From the NCBI GenBank assembly GCA_028701945.1, contig JAQVPT010000009.1, forward strand, positions 1 to 27,749: a stretch of 27,749 nucleotides of DNA. Direction: 5' to 3'. The notes beneath the pieces are model-generated. The model saw only the letters and a list, made by a program, of their open reading frames with translations. It was not told the origin of the DNA and did not search any database. Shown here one piece after another: positions 24,681 through 27,749 of this stretch (within the stretch, counting starts at the first letter, position 1; every line of letters begins with the position of its first letter). The position numbers and the translations under genes were made by a program. The DNA comes from Bacteroidales bacterium (GTDB lineage: Bacteria > Bacteroidota > Bacteroidia > Bacteroidales > ML635J-15).

Positions 24681-25324
24681 TAAAACTCATATTTAATAGC
24701 AAAACTCATGTTATGATTGTATTGTCCGCGATTAAACCAATAGACGTTTCCGTCTGAATGTTCTCGTATAGGAGTGAGCAGAAAAGTGTATGACATTCTC
24801 CAGCTAGCGAGCCAATGTTCGCTTAAACGATAATTTAATCCGATATGGTTAGCAATTTCATATTTTCTAAATTGTCGCGACGATTGCGATATAATTCCGT
24901 TAGTTTCTTCTTTACTATTAATAAGGTATGCGTAGGAGAAACCAAAATCAAAATAGAGGTCATTGGGAATGTCGAGCATAAATACACCAGGGAGACCAAG
25001 TTGTTTAATATTTCTTGACACCATAATGGGTACCTCAATGTAATCTAGGCTTAAATTGTAAATTCTAGTTATTTCGTAATCGTTTTTTTTTACCTCTTTG
25101 CTGCCTTTGCGTTTATATTCTATTCCGACAGTCATTCCCCATTTATCATTAAACGCATTTCTTACAAAAACACCACCGAGAGGAGAAATTTTATGATAGC
25201 CGCCGTAACTGTCTCCGTCAACTTGCGAAATAGTTGTGCCAGCGATTATCCCTCCATAAAAAGATTGCGAATTTGAATTGAGGGAAAATAATAGTAAAAC
25301 TAATATGCTTAAAATACACTTCAT
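24680..25324 (-). CDS. Small outer-membrane beta-barrel protein (PorT-like family)
   Basis: A 214-residue outer-membrane protein. A signal peptide (MKCILSILVLLLFSLNSNSQ) is followed by the FYGGIIAGTTISQVDGDSYGGYHK start typical of the Bacteroidota outer-membrane beta-barrel families that include PorT, then strands such as WGMTVGIEYKRKGSKE and DYIEVPIMVSRNI. The last residue is phenylalanine in SFAIKYEF, the usual barrel end. It is probably an eight-stranded barrel, function unknown. A gap of 3 bases separates it from the Omp28-like gene upstream. Confidence 0.85.
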   Translation of the reverse strand: MKCILSILVLLLFSLNSNSQSFYGGIIAGTTISQVDGDSYGGYHKISPLGGVFVRNAFNDKWGMTVGIEYKRKGSKEVKKNDYEITRIYNLSLDYIEVPIMVSRNIKQLGLPGVFMLDIPNDLYFDFGFSYAYLINSKEETNGIISQSSRQFRKYEIANHIGLNYRLSEHWLASWRMSYTFLLTPIREHSDGNVYWFNRGQYNHNMSFAIKYEF

Positions 25325-25327
25325 TTA

Positions 25328-26182
25328 TTATTGTAGAGGAAAAACTTCAGCCTGAAGAATTTCTTCAGTATCGTTATCATATACAAACGCAACAATCATA
25401 CAATTACTAATTATCCAAGTCTTGTTTTGTTTTATGGAGTATGATTTGTTAATTGTTTCGCCCACACTTGTTAAATTGTTATTGTCTTTAATCGTTTCAC
25501 CAAGAGGACCGTTAAATCCTGCTCGTAACACATGATTATGTTCGTACCCTTTTATATCTTCTGGAATTGCTGCATAATCTTTTTGCCATTGTAAGATGTG
25601 GTCTTCAACAAGAAAAACTGTTAATGATAATTTACGTGAGTTATTGTTATTGGTTGTTACTTTAACAGAGCAATTTAGTGAACTGTCTGCAATGTTATTT
25701 TCGCCTTCAACTTCGAGTAAAAATTCTGGATATAGCGAAATGTGTTCAGCAATTTTTGTTCCCCAACTGTTCGGGCCTGTTATTTCTTCAACTGCGTAGG
25801 AGTTCACCATGCCTGTTGGGAGATATAGGTCGCCGTAATAGCCAGTTGAGATATCTCGTCCAGCTAAAAAATCGCCAATATCTGTTCTAAAGTCATAGTG
25901 GAAAGGAATTGCGGTATCTTGAGTTCCTGGCACTGCATAGTACGTTCCATGAATTGCAATAGGAACAACTGCATCACCGTATTTCTTTACTAGTTCGTTG
26001 ATAGTTTCGTGTGCACGTGGACAATTCCCGCATGTATGACCTGTAATATCAAAAATGACCGATTTTCGTCCATTCCAAATAAACGCATCGTCTTTAGTGT
26101 AATCACCTTCTGCTATCGTATCGCAGGATTGCAATATCGCTAAAAATATTATTGCTGTATATATTAATAATCTTGTTTTCAT
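25328..26182 (-). CDS. Omp28-related outer-membrane lipoprotein with thioredoxin-like fold
   Basis: A 284-residue lipoprotein. The signal peptide MKTRLLIYTAIIFLAILQSC has a classical lipobox with cysteine 20. The mature part opens with a thioredoxin-like block IFDITGHTCGNCPRAHETI, with a CxxC motif (C51, C54) in the same place as in Omp28-family proteins, and then PIAIHG and LPTGMVN, which fits a thioredoxin cis-proline loop. The C-terminal half is a beta-rich domain (LSLTVFLVEDHI, NHVLRAGFNGPLG). The CxxC suggests a redox role in the envelope, but this is inferred. It lies 11 bases after the DUF6029 gene. Confidence 0.85.
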   Translation of the reverse strand: MKTRLLIYTAIIFLAILQSCDTIAEGDYTKDDAFIWNGRKSVIFDITGHTCGNCPRAHETINELVKKYGDAVVPIAIHGTYYAVPGTQDTAIPFHYDFRTDIGDFLAGRDISTGYYGDLYLPTGMVNSYAVEEITGPNSWGTKIAEHISLYPEFLLEVEGENNIADSSLNCSVKVTTNNNNSRKLSLTVFLVEDHILQWQKDYAAIPEDIKGYEHNHVLRAGFNGPLGETIKDNNNLTSVGETINKSYSIKQNKTWIISNCMIVAFVYDNDTEEILQAEVFPLQ

Positions 26183-26193
26183 CTTATCTATTT

Positions 26194-27749
26194 TTAAAAA
26201 GTGCTTGAAATTGATAATGAAAAACCATTAGATGCAGGTACATTTCGACAAACGCCACCAATGCACATCACACCTTCTCGTTGTTTCCCGTAAGTTAATT
26301 GTATCCTGTTTCCTCCGCTGACAAAACCGAAGCCTGCACTAAGATAATGTGGTCGATTATTTGAGTCGGGATTACCGTAATTCCAATTATCAAATACAGT
26401 AAAAAACCATTTAGGGATTGTTAATTCTATTAAGCCAAGTCCCCAATTTCCCTCGTCTTGATCCGTAAACATTCCTTGGAACTCGGTTCTGATAGCTACG
26501 CCACTTTTAATTTTATAAGTCATATCTACAATTCCAATATGGGCATATACATCATCGTGTCCTGCAACTCCTCGAAGAAGATTATAATTGTAAAGTAAGT
26601 TTACGTAAGATAGGTTTGTATAGAATTTTTTATTCCATTTTCTTGAAATCTCAACAGTCATATCCTGATAAAATAATTCTTTGCCAATTGAAAATAAATT
26701 AGAGTTGTAGCCTAGAGTGCCTGATGAAAATATAGGGATTGTATCATTAAATCGTGTTCTGTCAATATCGTGAACTCTGGAATAATAAAGTGAAACTGTT
26801 GTGCCATATTTCCCGCCAATAATAGTATTTTTAGGAATTTTATAAAAAACATTTCCCTTCACTCCAAATTCACCAATTGGTTGGCTAGCATATGGATAAA
26901 ATGCTGGTAAACTATACGTGTGATTCTTTGATATCTCGGGCATTAAGTTTAATGTTAAATCAGAAAGAGTTGCATTTCTATCTGAGCGAGACAGCATATT
27001 ATCAACCCATTTTGTGCCAAGTACAATGCCAAGTCCTTTTTGGGAATAGGTTGCGTTTATGAGAAAGGCTTGTCCAGGTTTGTAAATATAATTGTTTTCG
27101 GGATTTGGGTCGTTTATTTTGTAAGCATATTCTGATGCTATGTTGATACCCATGTATGACATGTTAATCCTTCCGGCTGCTGATCCAACATTTTGAGGAA
27201 GGTTATATATTGGGTTATTTTCTTTTTGGAATTTACTTATAAAGCTTCCTCCTGCTGCAAATCTAAATTTACTTCCAGAGAATGATTTTATGAGGTCGTT
27301 AAACTGAATTTCTCCATCAAAACCTTTTATAATGCCGGGTCCATAATCCCAATAGGAGCGTTGTTTGCCTATTACACCTTTGAGATAAACTCCTGGTGTA
27401 ATAGTGTATTTAACACGAAACCCCATCATTGCATTATCAACGCCTAAAGTTTTTTCTTCGTAGGATCTAAAAATTAAACCGTTACCAAATTGTTCGTAAT
27501 AGTTGCCTACTGTAATTTCTAAATTATCATTGGTAAACATTGCCCATTTGATAGGAATCCCTACACCATCGTTTATTCCTCCTTGGTTAGGATATCCAAG
27601 TAAAGAGTTTAGGTACCCTTCGTATCTGAAACCAGCAGAGAAATTGCCTTGAGTGTATGCAAAATTAGCCCACGAGTTGACAAGGACATTTTCATCTACT
27701 GCTACTGCACCAATTTGGTTGTCTTCCATGTAATATTGAATATCACTTT
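26194..27749 (-). CDS. DUF6029-family outer-membrane protein, C-terminal part (cut by window edge)
   Basis: At least 518 residues of a large beta-barrel outer-membrane protein. The reading frame stays open past the ATG at 27727-27729 to the window edge (SDIQYY before MEDNQIG), so the true start and signal peptide lie outside. The sequence is a succession of amphipathic strands with aromatic girdles (SWANFAYTQGNFSAGFRYEGY, NLEITVGNYYEQFGNGLIFRSYEE), ending SLSISSTF. I recall DUF6029 proteins being encoded beside Omp28-like lipoproteins in Bacteroidota, as here. The pair may work together, function unknown. Confidence 0.8.
   Translation of the reverse strand, partial: SDIQYYMEDNQIGAVAVDENVLVNSWANFAYTQGNFSAGFRYEGYLNSLLGYPNQGGINDGVGIPIKWAMFTNDNLEITVGNYYEQFGNGLIFRSYEEKTLGVDNAMMGFRVKYTITPGVYLKGVIGKQRSYWDYGPGIIKGFDGEIQFNDLIKSFSGSKFRFAAGGSFISKFQKENNPIYNLPQNVGSAAGRINMSYMGINIASEYAYKINDPNPENNYIYKPGQAFLINATYSQKGLGIVLGTKWVDNMLSRSDRNATLSDLTLNLMPEISKNHTYSLPAFYPYASQPIGEFGVKGNVFYKIPKNTIIGGKYGTTVSLYYSRVHDIDRTRFNDTIPIFSSGTLGYNSNLFSIGKELFYQDMTVEISRKWNKKFYTNLSYVNLLYNYNLLRGVAGHDDVYAHIGIVDMTYKIKSGVAIRTEFQGMFTDQDEGNWGLGLIELTIPKWFFTVFDNWNYGNPDSNNRPHYLSAGFGFVSGGNRIQLTYGKQREGVMCIGGVCRNVPASNGFSLSISSTF

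Overview
The window looks like core chromosome of a Bacteroidota bacterium, probably order Bacteroidales or a relative. It is A+T-rich, start sites mostly lack a Shine-Dalgarno sequence, and several upstream regions carry the Bacteroidota -7 box TAnnTTTG. Lineage markers agree: the type IX secretion protein PorQ, a secreted protein with a T9SS-type C-terminal domain, an S46 dipeptidyl-peptidase, an Omp28-type lipoprotein and a DUF6029 outer-membrane protein. I see no rRNA, tRNA, CRISPR array, insertion sequence or prophage. All genes but two are on the minus strand, so transcription mostly runs from high to low coordinates.

From left to right: 1-340 is the 5' part of a ROK-family sugar kinase, followed by about 335 bases without a gene. 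676-1417 is a sufE plus MIP18/DUF59 pair for Fe-S cluster assembly. 1496-5607 is a dnaE-trxA pair (replicative polymerase, then thioredoxin) that ends in a hairpin terminator.

5860-9266 is the most unusual part: a tightly packed three-gene unit made of a UPF0158 protein, a RecQ-type helicase fused to a ComF-like phosphoribosyltransferase, and a divergent DprA-like protein. A lipoprotein gene lies upstream of it (9333-10013). The unit brings together a helicase, a ComF-type domain and DprA. These are the activities natural competence uses to bring in and process single-stranded DNA, but here the order and fusion are unfamiliar and the protein motifs have diverged. It could be a DNA-processing or defence module.

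10269-16488 is a long run of housekeeping genes, in transcription order porQ-cmk-ispH-pfkA-priA. 16714-17613 is an RsuA/RluB-type pseudouridine synthase. 17862-22327 holds, in transcription order, class I fructose-1,6-bisphosphatase, an overlapping T9SS-cargo-like secreted protein, and a DPP7-like S46 peptidase followed by a strong terminator. The plus-strand pair 22435-24095 (lipoprotein and methyltransferase) is divergent from fbp and has a perfect 18-bp palindrome between its two genes. 24105-27749 is an envelope operon (DUF6029 protein, Omp28-like lipoprotein, small beta-barrel protein) that ends in the flavin prenyltransferase UbiX; its first gene runs off the right edge.

All functions are inferred from protein motifs and gene context read by eye; no database search was run.
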